NCBI GenBank assembly: GCA_005878325.1
Contig: VBMR01000035.1
Location: forward strand, 1 to 7,130
Length of the DNA: 7,130 nt
Direction of reading: 5' to 3'
DNA from: Methanobacteriota archaeon
Lineage (GTDB): Archaea > Thermoplasmatota > Thermoplasmata > RBG-16-68-12
Part shown: piece after piece, positions 6,138 to 7,130 of the stretch
Layout: the number at the start of each line of letters is the position of its first letter
How positions within the stretch are numbered: position 1 is the first letter of the stretch
Notes under the pieces: generated by a model
The model's database searches: none
Seen by the model: only the letters and a program-made list of their open reading frames with translations
Told to the model about the DNA's origin: nothing
Position numbers and translations under genes: made by a program

Positions 6138-6737
6138 TCACTTCTCCCAGGTCGGGTAGTCCGGGCGGACCTCATTGACCCGAGTGCCCCAGTCCACTAA
6201 GGGGAGACCGTCGAGTTCGTTCTCGAGCCGGTCGAGGAATCCGTGCATGCCCCCTACGAAGGTGATGGCGGCTTGGCGCGTGAGGCGGCGGTGGCTGAAG
6301 CGAAGGAGGGTGCCGTCGCGCTCTGGGGTGAGCTCCCAGCGGACGATCGCTTTCTCGCCCTTCGGGAGGCCCTGTCGGGGCTCGACGTTCCACTCGTGCT
6401 CGAACACGCGCGGGGGGTCCCAGGTGAGGATTTTTCCCGCCACATGGACCTGAGCCGGCCCCGTGACGAAGTCGATGCGTCCTCCTTCCCGTGTTTCGAC
6501 GCGGGCCTTCGTCAGATACCACCGAGCGAGGTGCTCGGGTTCCGTGAGCGCTTCCCAAACAACCTCGACGGGGTGCCCGAGTCGTCGTTCGAAGGTGAGG
6601 TTCGCGTAATCGCCATCGAATGTGAGCTTGCCTGCCCGCGATGCGGGAGATGTCGTCACCGGGATCATTTCTCCTTGCGCTTCGGACCGTGATGCCTGTC
6701 GAGGAATCTTCAAAGTACCGCTTGGTGATTTATCCAC
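6138..6737 (-). CDS. AHSA1/SRPBCC-domain protein, partner of the ArsR repressor
   Basis: This is a predicted small cytoplasmic protein of 199 residues with the hydrophobic-cavity helix-grip fold of the Activator of Hsp90 ATPase homologue 1-like (AHSA1) group in the SRPBCC superfamily. Characteristic segments are LTFERRLGHPVEVVWEALTEPEHLARWYL (about 47-75), EGGRIDFVTG, VAGKILTWDPPRVFEHEW (about 99-116), VRWELTPERDGTLLRFSHRRL (132-152), and a long C-terminal helix (about 161-177) with a short tail. The ligand is unknown. It lies 30 bases downstream of the ArsR-type gene on the same strand, and ArsR-AHSA1 pairs are a common operon arrangement. The GTG at 6737 is used because the strong site GGTGAGGAG lies 11 bases upstream. 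An ATG at 6668, preceded at two bases by AAGGAG, is a real alternative and would remove a 23-residue tail that does not look conserved. Confidence 0.88.
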   Translation of the reverse strand: MDKSPSGTLKIPRQASRSEAQGEMIPVTTSPASRAGKLTFDGDYANLTFERRLGHPVEVVWEALTEPEHLARWYLTKARVETREGGRIDFVTGPAQVHVAGKILTWDPPRVFEHEWNVEPRQGLPKGEKAIVRWELTPERDGTLLRFSHRRLTRQAAITFVGGMHGFLDRLENELDGLPLVDWGTRVNEVRPDYPTWEK

Positions 6738-6748
6738 GAGACATCAGA

Positions 6749-6757
6749 CTCCTCACC
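6749..6757 (-). promoter_or_regulatory. Strong ribosome binding site before the AHSA1 gene
   Basis: GGTGAGGAG lies in the 30-base gap between the ArsR and AHSA1 genes. It is 11 bases from the GTG at 6737 and only four from an ATG at 6744 in another frame, which opens a four-codon frame (M-S-R-G-stop) overlapping the GTG. Confidence 0.55.
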
Positions 6758-6767
6758 ATCGGGCCGG

Positions 6768-7103
6768 TCATCGCTTCTTCCCCTTCGCTTTCACGCCGCC
6801 GGCCCGGGCATCCAGATAGCGGCCAAGGGAGTCGAGCGTCTCGGGCCAGATCGCCTGGTACTTCGCGACCCATTCGTACAGGTCCGCCAGGCCTTCCGGG
6901 TTTAGCCGGTAGATGCGTTGCTGGGCCCGAATCGTGACCACGACGAGCTTCGCTTGCCGTAGGACCTTCAGGTGCCGCGAGACGCCGGGCTGCGTGAGGC
7001 GCGGGAACTCGGTCGCGATGCCTCCGGCGTTGCGAGGCCCTCGCGCAAGCAGATCGAGAACCGCGCGGCGCGTGGGGTCCGCGATGGCCGCGAAGACGTC
7101 CAT
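6768..7103 (-). CDS. ArsR-family winged helix-turn-helix transcriptional repressor
   Basis: This is a DNA-binding regulator of 111 residues. MDVFAAIADPTRRAVLDLLARG is the typical ArsR opening helix pair. The helix-turn-helix spans about 25-54 (GGIATEFPRLTQPGVSRHLKVLRQAKLV), with the recognition helix at TQPGVSRHLKVL. The wing follows around 58-67 (IRAQQRIYRL), and the C-terminal helix reads LYEWVAKYQAIWPETLDSLGRYLD. There is no cysteine and so no metal-sensing CxC site. The WxxKYxxxWxxxLDxLxxYLD ending is usual in ArsR proteins encoded beside AHSA1/SRPBCC genes, which is the case here. It probably represses its own operon. The inducer is unknown. The ATG at 7103 is chosen because GAGGG lies eight bases upstream; a GTG at 7109 is only two bases from that motif. 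The Lys/Arg-rich tail (KAKGKKR) is unremarkable. Confidence 0.92.
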   Translation of the reverse strand: MDVFAAIADPTRRAVLDLLARGPRNAGGIATEFPRLTQPGVSRHLKVLRQAKLVVVTIRAQQRIYRLNPEGLADLYEWVAKYQAIWPETLDSLGRYLDARAGGVKAKGKKR

Positions 7104-7111
7104 CGTCACGG

Positions 7112-7116
7112 CCCTC
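7112..7116 (-). promoter_or_regulatory. Ribosome binding site deciding the ArsR start
   Basis: GAGGG, within a purine run GAGAGAGGG on the minus strand, lies eight bases from the ATG at 7103 and two bases from the GTG at 7109, so it supports the ATG. The operon promoter would lie at or beyond the right edge of the window. Confidence 0.5.
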
Positions 7117-7130
7117 TCTCACCCGTACTT

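Noticed and set aside
6004..6141. The 46-codon upstream extension of the 80-residue protein.
   Set aside because: It is Arg/Gly-rich, overlaps the AHSA1 stop, and crosses the TATA-like box and the palindrome. The GTG at 6003 has its own ribosome binding site.
1..7130. CRISPR arrays, insertion sequences, phage genes, tRNA or rRNA genes.
   Set aside because: I saw no spaced direct repeats, no transposase or integrase motifs, no terminal inverted repeats with target duplications, and no tRNA-like cloverleaf in the gaps.

Overview
The window is GC-rich, with seven apparently intact genes, one broken gene and one gene cut by the left edge. It most likely comes from an archaeon, and an uncultivated Thermoplasmatota-like lineage would fit. 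The signs are AT-rich TATA-like elements about 27 to 60 bases upstream of several starts, an Icc-related metallophosphoesterase of the archaeal type, an orphan receiver protein with no DNA-binding domain, and short or absent leaders. No rRNA, tRNA or other lineage marker is present, so the lineage is an inference.

Layout, left to right: (1) the last 49 codons of a + strand gene, possibly a START/SRPBCC-fold protein; (2) a minus-strand orphan response regulator; (3) a divergent 186-bp gap, then a + strand calcineurin-like phosphoesterase; (4) convergent to it, a minus-strand APC-superfamily amino-acid permease; (5) across a gap of about 155 bp with a symmetric TATA-like element, a + strand nucleotidyltransferase-fold protein; (6) convergent to that, a minus-strand pirin gene split by a frameshift and missing its middle; (7) a small uncharacterised minus-strand protein of 80 residues; (8) at the right end, a minus-strand ArsR-type repressor followed by an AHSA1/SRPBCC protein in an evident two-gene operon.

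The genes look like ordinary accessory and housekeeping functions rather than one dedicated system. The only clear functional couple is ArsR plus AHSA1. I see no defence island, CRISPR array, transposase, integrase or prophage gene. The points most worth a second look are the disrupted pirin gene, the palindrome between the TATA-like box and the start of the small protein, the unknown C-terminal module of the orphan response regulator, and the solitary AbiEii-like nucleotidyltransferase.
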